DNA from: Zhaonella formicivorans
GTDB taxonomy: Bacteria > Bacillota > DUOV01 > Zhaonellaceae
Assembly (NCBI RefSeq): GCF_004353525.1
Contig: NZ_CP085524.1
Span: forward strand, 1,398,142-1,462,141
Direction: 5' to 3'
DNA: 64,000 nucleotides
Shown: in pieces, positions 41,504 through 50,075 of the stretch
Position numbering within the stretch: position 1 is the first letter of the stretch
Layout: every line of letters begins with the position of its first letter
Position numbers and translations under genes: made by a program
Notes under the pieces: model-generated
The model's database searches: none
What the model saw: the letters and a program-made list of their open reading frames with translations, nothing else
Told to the model about the DNA's origin: nothing

Positions 41504-44500
41504 CGGCTTCCACCCCCTTAAGAGCAAACTTCAGCCATATTTCTTCCTTGCAATCCTCGCTGAGCAACCTGTAGACGTTGTCTTCCAACAACAGGTCAAA
41601 TTGACATACCGGTTTGAAATTGCAGTACTGGCAGGACGTGTTATTGCCTTTGCGGTACGGCTCAATTTTCACCTTCCCTGCCATAATTTCCCTGCCCACT
41701 AGCTGCAGAGTTTCCCGTAAGTGCTTGCGCAGCAGTTCGAACTGCTCCGGAGTCAGTACCCGGGAATTGGCATGAAAGGTGCCATCGTTTTTTAAAGCCG
41801 CAGGAATAAGTTCCGAATGTCCTGCGATGGCCCGGTCCATTTCTCTGACCACCTCGGCATCGGCCAGCACATAACCCTGCATTTTTAATTTTTTATAGAT
41901 TTCTTTTTCCAATTGCTCCAAAGGCATGGGGCCACCGCCAGGGATCAAAGGATCTTTTACACTGAAATAGAGTATCCCTGCCGGTTTACCCGGTTCACCC
42001 GTGAGGAGCTCCGCATGGTTTAGAATCACATCCAGGTAAGCTAAAAGCTGCAGTTTCAGGCCATGGTAAATATCCTCCAAAGTAAGCCGGGAAAAATTGG
42101 ATTTATAATCAATAATCCGGAAATAATTGCCGGTGGCACACCTGGCCAGATCCACCCGGTCAATCCTGCCCGTGAGCTCCATAGTCAAACCGTTACCCAA
42201 ATCAAAAAGGAGCGGCGGCAGTTTTTCCCCGGTGCCAAATCCCAGTTCCAGACCTACAGGGCGGAAACTGCCGCGCCGGGCATGCTCTGTCAGCACCAGG
42301 GCAGCCCGTTCCACTGTCTGCTGCAATTTTCGGGTTAAATAACGATAGCGGGCGGTACTGAGCAAAATTTCATTTTGCAGCTTGGGGGCCAGTTCCTTGA
42401 CTACCTCAGAAGTCAACCGACTGCATTCTTGACGGCTTAAAACTCCCCATTCCAGGTTTTGGGCTTCTAATCTTTCCACAAAAATTTTCAGGGCAGCATG
42501 AAAAAATTGACCCAGATCGGGCGCCGCAAGCCGGTAGATGCTTCGCTCCTGCAGCCTCAATCCGTAGGATAAAAAATGGGCAAAAGGACAGGAGGCGTAC
42601 TTCTCCAAGCGGGAAACACTGCTTCTAAAACGCTTGCCGTAGAGAGCCCGGCTTACCGTCCCCGAAATATTGCCCTCATTGTTGCGGTGGAACAAACTCT
42701 GCAAAACCCACCTGCTTTTTGCGGCGTATAGAGGATCGTCCACAAAATAATTATAGACTTCCCACCAGAGCGGGCTTAATTCCCGACCCGCCTTGGCTTC
42801 TCTTAGCCTTGCAGCCAGGAAGGACAGAGTGCGTCCGGGATGGGAGATAAACTCCTCTTCATCTTCACCAGATACTGTTGGCTCAACGGTACATATCTTT
42901 TCCGGCAAATGGGGCAAGAGCTCCTTAATCCGGGCAATTACAACCGAAGGCATTAAAGCCCGGCCTTCTTCGTCTGCCAGCGGGTAGCTCAACCACAGGT
43001 ACCGGCTGGCCCTGGTCAAAGCCAGGTAAATTAAAAATTGTTCGTCGAAGAGGCGCCGCCTGCTTCCCGGGGCAAGTTCCAAACCGTAGCGTTTGAGATT
43101 TTCCCGTTCAACCTCGCTAAAAAGACCTTCTTCCTTGGCGCGCTGCGGAAATACGCCGTCATTAATCCCCAGCACAAAGGCAGCTTTTACATTGGGATTG
43201 CGGGAGTGCTCCAGATTGTTGACCAGCACCTGGTCCAAAGCCGGCGGGATTAAGCCCAGCCGTAAACTTTCCAGACCCGTCTCCAATACTTTGCTGAAAT
43301 ATTCCAGGGATAATTCTTCTTCGCCCAGTGCTTCCACTATTTGGTCCAAGAGGTTTAGAATTTCATTCCAAACCTGTACGTGCTCCCGGGCTTCCTCCAG
43401 GCGTCCCTGCTGCTGTGCAGCCTTGCTCCAAGCATTCAGCTTTGCTTGTACATTGAGAGAAGCCAGAAGTTCAAAGAGAGCAGTTGCCATTTCCCGCACA
43501 TTTTTCGCCTCTTTAAGTTTTTGGGATAGAACCAGTAAATCCCCGGCAGCCACTGTCCTTGCCTCATTGATCAGTGCCAATTCCTGCTCTTCCCAGGGGG
43601 TCAGTTCCGTTTCCTCCCCCACAGTATATTGCCGACGGTAGCTCCAGGGCTTACCATCAGTCCAGCTTTTCCCTCTCAGACCATGGGCCAAGCAATAGTT
43701 TTCCAGAAGGTCAACCTTTTCCCTGGAGAGAGGGACTAAATCGGTTTTCAGATATCTGAAGACCGGCTCGTAATTCCAATTGGTCTCAATCACTTCCAAA
43801 GCGGAGCGAATTAACTCCACCAGCGGATGGTGGAGTACCGTCTTCTTGCGGTCGATAAAAAATGGAATGCCGTGGTCGGTAAAAACGGTGGCGATTAATT
43901 GCTCGTAAGGTTCCAAATCCCTTAAGATCACAGCTATTTCCCGCCAGCGCAAGCCTTGCTCCCGGCTCAGCCTGGCAATCTCTCTGGCAACCCCTTCCAC
44001 TTCCGCCCGGCGGTTAGCGGCAGCTACTAATTTTATGCGCGAAGTTTGGCCTCGATAAGGAGCGGCAGGGCGCTGAAAAAAGTACTTTTCCAGGTAGGCC
44101 AACTCCTCTGCCTCCCGGAAGCGGTAAGGTACGGCAGCAGCAAGCACCACTGGCTCCCTGACTGTTACCCCTAACCGTCGGGCTAAGGACTCCACTTTAA
44201 ATAAGGTTTCCTTAGTAGGATAAAACAGTTCTGTTTCATTAGGCTTTTGAGAGCTGCCCTTAGGTTCCAAGCAAAGGGTTATCTTCACTTCTCCGGCAAC
44301 CTGCAGAAGCTTTTCCAATACTTTGTATTCCTGGGGCGTAAAGCCTGAAAAACCGTCCAGCCAGATTTTGGCGTCCTGCACAGTAGGGGACTTTTCTAGG
44401 CGTTCAGCCAAGAGCAGCAGGTAGTCATCGGGGTCCAGGTATTGTGAGGCCAGGTATTCCTCTAATTTCTGGTAAAGCAAATAAAGGTCTTGTAGTTTCA

Positions 44501-44969
44501 CGCCAAGCAAACCGTGAGCAGCCAGCAGGCCGGAATCCAAAATCCCTTTAATAGTCGCAGGAGTAAGGCAATAGGCTTTTAATTCAGACAGGGCAGCGGC
44601 CAGGCTATCAATAAAACCCGGCTGGTCAGCCGCGCGGTAAAAAAGCTGCAGCTTATCTTTATGCTGCTCCACAAGCCCCCGGAGCGCCATCCTTTTTCCC
44701 AAGTCATCCAGCAGTACCCGGGCCGATCCACCTACTTCCTGGAGCACACGCCAGGCTAACCGTTGAAAGCTCAGGACCTGGGCCCGCATAATCCCCCCCA
44801 AACCAGGGGTAGAGGCTAATGCCAGTTCATTTTGAAAGGTGGCTTGTTCCGGGACGAGGAGAATTAAAGGCTGGCTTACCTCTGCCTGCTGCAATTCCCA
44901 CCTGATATCCTCCCAGCAGGTATGGGTTTTGCCCGAACCGGCCCGCCCGAGAATAAACTGTAAGCTCAA
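41496..44969 (-). CDS. addB: ATP-dependent nuclease subunit B (AddB)
   Basis: Partner of AddA in processing DNA double-strand ends. The N-terminus has the Walker A LGRAGSGKTHTC, and an inactivated helicase core follows. The C-terminal nuclease has IIDYKSNFS (catalytic Asp/Lys). The iron-sulfur cysteines are in SCPFAHF (~residue 805) and the late SCQYCNFKPVC. TTG 44967-44969 with GAGGAGGGG is the start, giving MSLQFILG. About 1157 residues. First gene of addB-addA. Confidence 0.95.
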   Translation of the reverse strand: MSLQFILGRAGSGKTHTCWEDIRWELQQAEVSQPLILLVPEQATFQNELALASTPGLGGIMRAQVLSFQRLAWRVLQEVGGSARVLLDDLGKRMALRGLVEQHKDKLQLFYRAADQPGFIDSLAAALSELKAYCLTPATIKGILDSGLLAAHGLLGVKLQDLYLLYQKLEEYLASQYLDPDDYLLLLAERLEKSPTVQDAKIWLDGFSGFTPQEYKVLEKLLQVAGEVKITLCLEPKGSSQKPNETELFYPTKETLFKVESLARRLGVTVREPVVLAAAVPYRFREAEELAYLEKYFFQRPAAPYRGQTSRIKLVAAANRRAEVEGVAREIARLSREQGLRWREIAVILRDLEPYEQLIATVFTDHGIPFFIDRKKTVLHHPLVELIRSALEVIETNWNYEPVFRYLKTDLVPLSREKVDLLENYCLAHGLRGKSWTDGKPWSYRRQYTVGEETELTPWEEQELALINEARTVAAGDLLVLSQKLKEAKNVREMATALFELLASLNVQAKLNAWSKAAQQQGRLEEAREHVQVWNEILNLLDQIVEALGEEELSLEYFSKVLETGLESLRLGLIPPALDQVLVNNLEHSRNPNVKAAFVLGINDGVFPQRAKEEGLFSEVERENLKRYGLELAPGSRRRLFDEQFLIYLALTRASRYLWLSYPLADEEGRALMPSVVIARIKELLPHLPEKICTVEPTVSGEDEEEFISHPGRTLSFLAARLREAKAGRELSPLWWEVYNYFVDDPLYAAKSRWVLQSLFHRNNEGNISGTVSRALYGKRFRSSVSRLEKYASCPFAHFLSYGLRLQERSIYRLAAPDLGQFFHAALKIFVERLEAQNLEWGVLSRQECSRLTSEVVKELAPKLQNEILLSTARYRYLTRKLQQTVERAALVLTEHARRGSFRPVGLELGFGTGEKLPPLLFDLGNGLTMELTGRIDRVDLARCATGNYFRIIDYKSNFSRLTLEDIYHGLKLQLLAYLDVILNHAELLTGEPGKPAGILYFSVKDPLIPGGGPMPLEQLEKEIYKKLKMQGYVLADAEVVREMDRAIAGHSELIPAALKNDGTFHANSRVLTPEQFELLRKHLRETLQLVGREIMAGKVKIEPYRKGNNTSCQYCNFKPVCQFDLLLEDNVYRLLSEDCKEEIWLKFALKGVEAVE

Positions 44970-45039
44970 TGTTTCCCCTCCTCGGCGCATATTTTCAAAA
45001 AACCTTTAGTGCATGCTGACAATAAATACTCATCATATA

Positions 45040-45100
45040 CCCTGAAAATCTTAACCCTTGTGTCCGCTCCTTCTTTTGACGAGCCATATAGAGCTCTGAA
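45040..45100. repeat. Half-copy of family B repeat
   Basis: TAACCCTTGTGTCC, TTGACGAGCCATATAGAGCTCTGA here corresponds to one arm of the long palindrome at 10846-11062. The second arm is absent. Confidence 0.55.
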
Positions 45101-45102
45101 CC

Positions 45103-45135
45103 AAAAATAATCCTCCCCTCTGCAACAAGGGGAGG
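45103..45135 (-). terminator. Terminator after the zinc-ribbon/HTH gene
   Basis: Stem CCTCCCCT / AGGGGAGG followed on the minus strand by a T-rich stretch, seven bases past the stop codon. Confidence 0.85.
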
Positions 45136-45141
45136 TGGCTG

Positions 45142-45759
45142 TTAAATATTATTTTCCATCAAAAATCTTTCCAATTCAGTTTTAGCCACAATATATGACC
45201 TGCCGGGTTTTTTGGCGGACAACTTACCTTTATGGATCAGATTCAATACTTTTTGATAAGCATTTTTTGTAGTGAAGCCCAGCAGTTCTGCAGCCCTTAC
45301 GGTAGACAAATACTCTTCGTCATCAAGCGCCGCCATGTTCACCGGATGGGTATTTTGCCCAGTGTATTCCACAGGCAGGAGTCCTGCCTGCTTTAGTTCT
45401 CTGACCAAACCGAGTATAGTATCTACCTTGGCGTTGATGGTGGTTTGATTTTCCGCTATTTCCCGCAAAACTTCTTTCAACTGCTCTAAACTCTCCGTTT
45501 GTTTTTCCGGCTCTTGTGGTCTGCCTTCTTGCCGTCTCCGGGCTGCCCTGTTTGCCTCATTGTAAATAGCGGCTGTTTTCCTGCTGCTGCCCCCAGTCAC
45601 CACCCCCACCGGCTCCCAGGGATCAAAGATAACCTGGGTATAGCCACATTTGGCACAAGAAAAATAAGCGTTATTAAAACTGCGGAAGCGGTAAATGAGG
45701 TAATCGCCTTTACAGGAAGGGCAATTGCCGTAAAACTTCTTTTTCTTGACGGGAAACAT
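45142..45759 (-). CDS. Zinc-ribbon, coiled-coil and HTH protein under c-di-GMP riboswitch
   Basis: A 205-residue protein in three parts. An N-terminal zinc ribbon (GNCPSCKGDYL with SCAKCGYTQ, residues ~12-40) is followed by a basic patch and a coiled coil (~75-115). The C-terminal winged HTH of the excisionase/MerR-like type (~145-200, LSTVRAAELLGFTTKNAYQKVLNLIHKGKLSAKKPGRSYIV) probably binds DNA. No named family is recognised. Start ATG follows AAAGGAG, which abuts a cyclic-di-GMP-I riboswitch, so its translation is probably controlled by that messenger. It may link c-di-GMP to transcription; this is inference. Confidence 0.75.
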   Translation of the reverse strand: MFPVKKKKFYGNCPSCKGDYLIYRFRSFNNAYFSCAKCGYTQVIFDPWEPVGVVTGGSSRKTAAIYNEANRAARRRQEGRPQEPEKQTESLEQLKEVLREIAENQTTINAKVDTILGLVRELKQAGLLPVEYTGQNTHPVNMAALDDEEYLSTVRAAELLGFTTKNAYQKVLNLIHKGKLSAKKPGRSYIVAKTELERFLMENNI

Positions 45760-45773
45760 CGTAATTCTCCTTT

Positions 45774-45850
45774 CGGCAGCTGGCTGCCATAGCTTTCAGC
45801 TTTAGGCCCTATAGCTTTGCGTCACCGGCTTTAGCCGGTTTTGCCTTTTC
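45774..45850 (-). ncRNA. Cyclic-di-GMP-I riboswitch (GEMM-I)
   Basis: The minus strand reads GGCAAAACCGGC-TAAA-GCCGGTGACGCAAAGC (two blocks), then GGGCCTAAAGC-TGAAAGCTATGGCAGCC. These are the hallmark blocks of the GEMM-I aptamer: P2 hairpin, conserved GACGCAAAGC, GGGCCUAA and AUGGCAGCC. The closing P1 strand (TGCC) lies directly before the AAAGGAG ribosome site of the downstream gene, pointing to translational control; no terminator lies between. Confidence 0.92.
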
Positions 45851-45926
45851 GTTGGTTACTATTTTACTTTGCTATTTTTGCAATAAATCCTCCTTTGCAG
45901 GCTTAACTTAGTTAAAATTTTTATTT

Positions 45927-46388
45927 TTATAAAAGCTCACAGCTATGTTCCGCTGTATTTTTACCCTCCTGTACTTGCTCATGACAATTGGCCAACAATT
46001 GGGCACAATACTCAATTATTTCGCTCCTGCGCACAATCCCGATAAAGATCCCCATATCATCCTCAACAGGTACAAAATTTTGTACCTTAGCCAAGCTAAT
46101 TAGATCCAGCATTTCCGCATCAATCCGTACCGGTTTGTTTTCCATCCGGCGCGGCACTTCTTCTAAAGTGTATTTGTGAGCATTTTCAAAGCTCAGACCA
46201 GGTGTATTTTTTATCTTCCACAGCAGATCCCCTTCGGTTAGGGTCCCCACGTACCTGCCCTCCCGGTCGATAATGGGAACTGCTGTATAGCGGTGCCGCT
46301 CCATTCTTTCTAAAGCTTGCCTAATAGTTGATTGGGGCGTCAAATAAACTACTTCGTCTTTGGGCAAAAGAAAAAAGGCGATGTTCAT
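45927..46388 (-). CDS. CBS-domain protein
   Basis: A 153-residue protein made of two CBS motifs: LTPQSTIRQALERMERHRYTAVPIIDREGRYVGTLTEGDLL and a second starting MENKPVRIDAEMLDLISLAKVQNFVPVEDD. Such pairs bind adenine nucleotides. A short Cys-containing tail (AEHSCELL) follows. Start ATG follows GGGAGGG. There is no effector domain, and the partner is unknown. Confidence 0.88.
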   Translation of the reverse strand: MNIAFFLLPKDEVVYLTPQSTIRQALERMERHRYTAVPIIDREGRYVGTLTEGDLLWKIKNTPGLSFENAHKYTLEEVPRRMENKPVRIDAEMLDLISLAKVQNFVPVEDDMGIFIGIVRRSEIIEYCAQLLANCHEQVQEGKNTAEHSCELL

Positions 46389-46511
46389 GGTTGCATTTCC
46401 CTCCCAAAGTTATTATAGCTATCTTTGCGAAAATATCACAAGGAATATTTTTTCGCATTTAGGGTAGCAATATAAAGGAGGAAATCTTTTTAAAGAAAAG
46501 GATGGGGTAAA

Positions 46512-46838
46512 TTGGACACCATAGAAGAAAACCTGAAATACTTTATGGATAAGCATGGGAAAATATACGAAGCTTACGAGGACTACGGCAAACTGGTCCA
46601 TTATGAAGGAGGGCCATTGGACGAAAAGACCCGCTGGCTAATCAAAGTAGCGTTGTCAACCGCCTGTCAGTACGAATATGCCTTACGCACCCATATCATT
46701 AAAGCAATTAAAAGCGGGTGCACTAGGGAAGAAATTGAACACGCCATCATGCTGGTGGCACCTACGGCAGGATTTCCCAAGACCATGGAAGGGTTTCTAA
46801 TTTTGAGGCAGGAGATGGGGGAAACACTGTCTTCATAA
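46512..46838 (+). CDS. Carboxymuconolactone decarboxylase/AhpD-like protein
   Basis: A 108-residue all-helical protein of the CMD/AhpD fold. It shows the core pattern LDEKTRWLIKVALSTACQYEYALRTHIIKAIKSGCTREEIEHAIM, with one Cys (~residue 55) and His (~62) placed like the family's active-site Cys-His. The second CxxC Cys of peroxidase AhpD is missing (CQYE), so a classical disulfide reductase mechanism is unlikely. The TTG start follows AAAGGATGGGG. Role unknown. Confidence 0.82.
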   Translation: MDTIEENLKYFMDKHGKIYEAYEDYGKLVHYEGGPLDEKTRWLIKVALSTACQYEYALRTHIIKAIKSGCTREEIEHAIMLVAPTAGFPKTMEGFLILRQEMGETLSS

Positions 46839-46897
46839 TCACCTGCATAATTAAAAAACTGACCCCCTATCCTACAAGGATAGTAAGAGCCAGCTTA

Positions 46898-47026
46898 TGA
46901 ACACTTCTCAAATGTATTATTTGCTCTGGACAAGCTCGCACACCGTTAGCGGCTGCAAAGCCTTCGGCCTAGGGCGAAACCTGTCCCGCTCCATAATACA
47001 TTCGAGCACATAATAGTTTGTTGACA
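46898..47026 (+). repeat. Palindromic element family A, copy 3 (diverged)
   Basis: The most diverged copy: the TIR is ATGTATTAT / ATAATACAT, the left outer end is decayed and the right end is TTTGTTGACA. It lies between converging genes and next to a hairpin at 46869-46885 (CTATCCT-ACA-AGGATAG). Confidence 0.75.
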
Positions 47027-47066
47027 GCCCGACACTCAAGCCTTATAAAGCAGGGAGGTGTTTTAG

Positions 47067-47861
47067 CTATGCCAACAGCAAACGGTCGTTGACCATAGCG
47101 CTTCCACTGGTCCGTTCAAACAACTTCAGCAAATCGTCAACTTGCAATTTTTTCTTTTCAGAGGAATCTATATCCAGTATAATTTTGCCTTCGTGCATCA
47201 TGATGGTGCGGTTTCCGTATTTCAGAGCATCCCGCATATTATGGGTTACCATAAGAGTCGTTAAAGAGTCGGTTTTGACAATTTTATCTGTGAGGTCAAG
47301 GACCTTTTGCGCTGTTTTGGGGTCGAGAGCTGCTGTATGTTCATCCAAAAGCAGCAGTTTCGGCTTGTTAATGGTGGCCATTAGCAGTGTCAAAGCCTGG
47401 CGCTGTCCACCGGACAGGAGTCCCACTTTTGCTCTGAGCCTGTTTTCCAGGCCCAGTTCCAGCTTGGCCAGCTGTTCCTTGAAAAAATGCTGCTCTTCTC
47501 TGGTAACACCCCATTTTAATCCCCGCTTTTTACCCCTGCGCAGTGCCATGGCCAGGTTCTCCTCAATAGTCATGGAAGCGGCAGTGCCCAGCATTGGGTC
47601 CTGAAAAACACGACCGATATATGCTGCCCTGCGGTGTTCCGGCAATAAAGTAAGCACCGACCCATCGAGAGAAACAGAGCCTTGATCAGGTGGATAGACA
47701 CCGGCGATAATATTCATCAGCGTCGACTTGCCGGCACCGTTGCCGCCGATAACAGTTACAAAGTCGCCCGCCTCCAGGTGCAGAGTAACACCGTCCAGGG
47801 CGATCTTTTCGTTGACACTCCCTTTGTTAAAGGTCTTTCTAACATCTTCCACCTTAAGCAC
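47067..47861 (-). CDS. ABC transporter ATPase (TrpZ-like)
   Basis: A 264-residue ATPase: Walker A GGNGAGKSTLMNIIAG, signature LLSGGQRQALTLLMA, Walker B KLLLLDEHTAALDP (His in place of the usual Pro after Asp-Glu, as in this subfamily) and switch TVMVTHNM-like TTLMVTHNMRD. Start GTG 47859-47861 with GGAAGGAG upstream; the end of the permease gene overlaps by 8 bases. It belongs with the permease and receptor of the COG2984/COG4120/COG1101 system, sometimes called TrpXYZ; substrate not certain. Confidence 0.9.
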   Translation of the reverse strand: MLKVEDVRKTFNKGSVNEKIALDGVTLHLEAGDFVTVIGGNGAGKSTLMNIIAGVYPPDQGSVSLDGSVLTLLPEHRRAAYIGRVFQDPMLGTAASMTIEENLAMALRRGKKRGLKWGVTREEQHFFKEQLAKLELGLENRLRAKVGLLSGGQRQALTLLMATINKPKLLLLDEHTAALDPKTAQKVLDLTDKIVKTDSLTTLMVTHNMRDALKYGNRTIMMHEGKIILDIDSSEKKKLQVDDLLKLFERTSGSAMVNDRLLLA

Positions 47862-48756
47862 TTTGCCCACTCCTTCCGGAAGCAATCAAGCCCTGCAGTT
47901 TATCCTTTAAAACAGGAGAAGCCAGAGCCAGCGCAACAATCAACGCCGTAAACAATCGCAGATCCGTGGGTGGCAGCCCCAGTTGGAGCACAATGGCTAT
48001 TACCATCCTGTAAACAATGGAACCCAAAACAACTGCAATCAAAGTGCGTACCATTGTTTTATTCCCAAAGAGCACTTCGCCAATAATGATGGAAGCCAAA
48101 CCAACAACGATTGTCCCAATGCCCATACCCACATCGGCAAAGTTCTGGTACTGGGCAACCAAAGCCCCGGAGAAAGCCACCAAAGCATTGCTGATCCCCA
48201 GCCCTGCCATCTTCATCACGTTGGTATTCACCCCGAGGCTGCGGATCATCTGCTGGTTATCACCGGTGGCCCGCATGGCAAACCCTATCTCCGTATTGAG
48301 GAATAACCAGAGCAGCAGGATAACTATGCTTGCGCTCGCGAGACCGATGACAAGCACTGCCCATTCCCCGGGCACCCCTAAACCAGTAAGCCTGCTGATT
48401 ATGGTTTCCATCCGGAGCAAAGAGATATTAGCTTTGCCCATCACGCGTAAATTAACGGAGTATAGGGCAATCATGCTTAAAATACCCGACAAAAGGGGAG
48501 CAATTTTAAACTGGGTATGCAAAATCCCGGTAATTACACCTGCCACGGCCCCTGCAGCCAAAGCCACTATTGTCCCTAGCCAGGGATCATACCCCTCAAA
48601 AACAAGTCTGGCCGCTACAGCTGCCCCCAGGGCAAAACTGCCGTCTACTGTTAAATCAGCATAATCCAGGACCCGGAAAGTTACATAAACGCCCAGAACC
48701 ATGATTGACCATAATAAGCCTTGTTCGAATGCTCCTGCGAAGATGCTCAAATCCAT
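47854..48756 (-). CDS. ABC transporter permease (TrpY-like)
   Basis: A 300-residue branched-chain-type membrane permease of 8-9 helices (LWSIMVLGVYVTFRVLDYADLTVDGSFALGAAVAA at the start, FAMRATGDNQQMIRSLGVNTNVMKMAGL near 175 as the coupling loop). It is the membrane partner of the preceding receptor and the following ATPase. Start ATG follows AGGTGA. Confidence 0.9.
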   Translation of the reverse strand: MDLSIFAGAFEQGLLWSIMVLGVYVTFRVLDYADLTVDGSFALGAAVAARLVFEGYDPWLGTIVALAAGAVAGVITGILHTQFKIAPLLSGILSMIALYSVNLRVMGKANISLLRMETIISRLTGLGVPGEWAVLVIGLASASIVILLLWLFLNTEIGFAMRATGDNQQMIRSLGVNTNVMKMAGLGISNALVAFSGALVAQYQNFADVGMGIGTIVVGLASIIIGEVLFGNKTMVRTLIAVVLGSIVYRMVIAIVLQLGLPPTDLRLFTALIVALALASPVLKDKLQGLIASGRSGQSA

Positions 48757-48779
48757 TCCTCTGTCACCTATTCGTTAAT

Positions 48780-49778
48780 TTATTCAACAACCTGCGCCTT
48801 ATCCAGTATTTCCTGTGGAATCGTCACGCCCATGCGCTCTGCTGCCTTTTTATTTACTACTATATCTATCGATTTCAGGCTTTCAATAGGCATACTTGCC
48901 GGGTCAGCACCTTTAATTACTTTTAAGGCCATTTCACCGGTTTGACGTCCAAGTTTGTAGTAATCAATTCCAATGGTAGCCAGGGCTCCGCCTTCTACCA
49001 TACCTTTTTCACCCACAATTAAAGGCAGCTTGGCCGCTTCCGCAACAGATACCACACTGGCGATGGATGAAGCCACCACGTTATCAGTAGGGACATAGAT
49101 GGCATCAACCTTGCCCACCAAAGATTGGGTCACCTGCATCACTTCCGCGCTGCCGGTTACAGTGGCTTCCACAATCTCCAAGCCAAGTCCGGCGGCTGCT
49201 TCTTTGGCAATTTCCACCTGCACCTCTGAATTGATTTCGCTGGAGTTATAAATAACTCCCACCTTCTTGGCGGCAGGCACAATTTTTTGCAACAGATCCA
49301 ATTGCTCCTTTACCGGCGTCATATCAGTGGTACCGGTTACATTGGTGCCTGGCTCTTCATTGCTTTTAACCAGCTTGGCCGTCACCGGATCAGTAACAGC
49401 AGTAATCAGAATAGGTATCTTGTCTGTTTCGCCGGCCATGGCAATAGCAGATGGAGTTGCAATAGCAAACGCCATGTCCACCTTGTCAGTTACAAATTTC
49501 TGGGCAATAGTCTTGAGGTTGGACTGATCACCCTGGGCATTTTGGTAGTCAACTACTAAATTCTCGCCCTCTTTGTAGCCGTTTTCAGCCAGCACGTCAA
49601 GAAAACCCTGACGGGATGCATCCAAAGCGGGATGCTCAGCCACCTGAATAATCCCAAGTCTGAATTTCTCTCCCCCTTGGGCTTCCTTGTTGGCGTCGCC
49701 CGTCCCTTGGGAGCCGCATCCTACAGCGGCCAATGCTAAGGCCAACACCACAGTCAACAGCAAAGCAACTTTTTTCAT
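48780..49778 (-). CDS. ABC transporter substrate-binding lipoprotein (TrpX-like)
   Basis: A ~332-residue receptor of the COG2984 family: lipobox AAVGC (~residue 20), then FRLGIIQVAEHPALDASRQGFLDVLAENGY, GTTDMTPVKEQLDLLQKIVPAAKKVGVIYNSSE and VPTDNVVASSI. The start is ATG 49776-49778. Members have been linked to tryptophan or other aromatic solutes on comparative grounds only. The leader has a promoter and terminator but no T-box. Confidence 0.9.
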   Translation of the reverse strand: MKKVALLLTVVLALALAAVGCGSQGTGDANKEAQGGEKFRLGIIQVAEHPALDASRQGFLDVLAENGYKEGENLVVDYQNAQGDQSNLKTIAQKFVTDKVDMAFAIATPSAIAMAGETDKIPILITAVTDPVTAKLVKSNEEPGTNVTGTTDMTPVKEQLDLLQKIVPAAKKVGVIYNSSEINSEVQVEIAKEAAAGLGLEIVEATVTGSAEVMQVTQSLVGKVDAIYVPTDNVVASSIASVVSVAEAAKLPLIVGEKGMVEGGALATIGIDYYKLGRQTGEMALKVIKGADPASMPIESLKSIDIVVNKKAAERMGVTIPQEILDKAQVVE

Positions 49779-49824
49779 CTCTCTTCTCCCTCCGTTTGAT
49801 TCGGCAGGGTAGCAGTAAAGCAAC

Positions 49825-49917
49825 AAAAAACACCCAGCATGGGTGTTTATAATCAGCATAACTCCCCACTACCGTTCTGCCGTCCTGCTATAAATTTATC
49901 TTGTACCTACCGTACTC
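49825..49917 (-). promoter_or_regulatory. Attenuated leader of unknown ligand before the TrpX-like gene
   Basis: From the predicted start (~49917) about 65 bases carry three ACGG(T/C)AG units, then a terminator (49825-49848: AAACACCC / GGGTGTTT, six T) ends upstream of the receptor gene. A premature-termination switch is likely. No known riboswitch motif is recognised. Confidence 0.55.
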
Positions 49918-49923
49918 ACCTAG

Positions 49924-49953
49924 ATTTTACTCTAACAGGACAAATGCTGTCAA
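49924..49953 (-). promoter_or_regulatory. Vegetative promoter of the TrpXYZ-like operon
   Basis: TTGACA (49948-49953), 18-base spacer, TAAAAT (49924-49929) on the minus strand. Confidence 0.75.
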
Positions 49954-50051
49954 CGTAAACCCATTGGCAGTGTTGTTAATTTTAGAAAGCCCCCACTTGG
50001 AGGTGAACTGCCGTACTATAAAACAGCCCTCTGCCGTGGCTGATGGCAGAA

Positions 50052-50075
50052 AAATTCCCGCTAGTTCATAGCGGG
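50052..50075 (-). terminator. Terminator of the cysK-cooS-ABC operon
   Basis: Stem CCCGCT / AGCGGG directly after the ssuB-like stop, followed by AATTTTT on the minus strand. A second weaker hairpin lies at 50026-50051. Confidence 0.75.

Noticed and set aside
48017-48664. 215-codon plus-strand frame opposite the TrpY-like permease
   Set aside because: It mirrors a clear membrane permease gene and has no family features; it arises from codon bias of the real gene. The same applies to the 4189-4806 frame opposite cheA.
49780-49980. T-box leader before the TrpX-like gene
   Set aside because: The conserved T-box bulge (UGGN context) is absent and the leader is too short.
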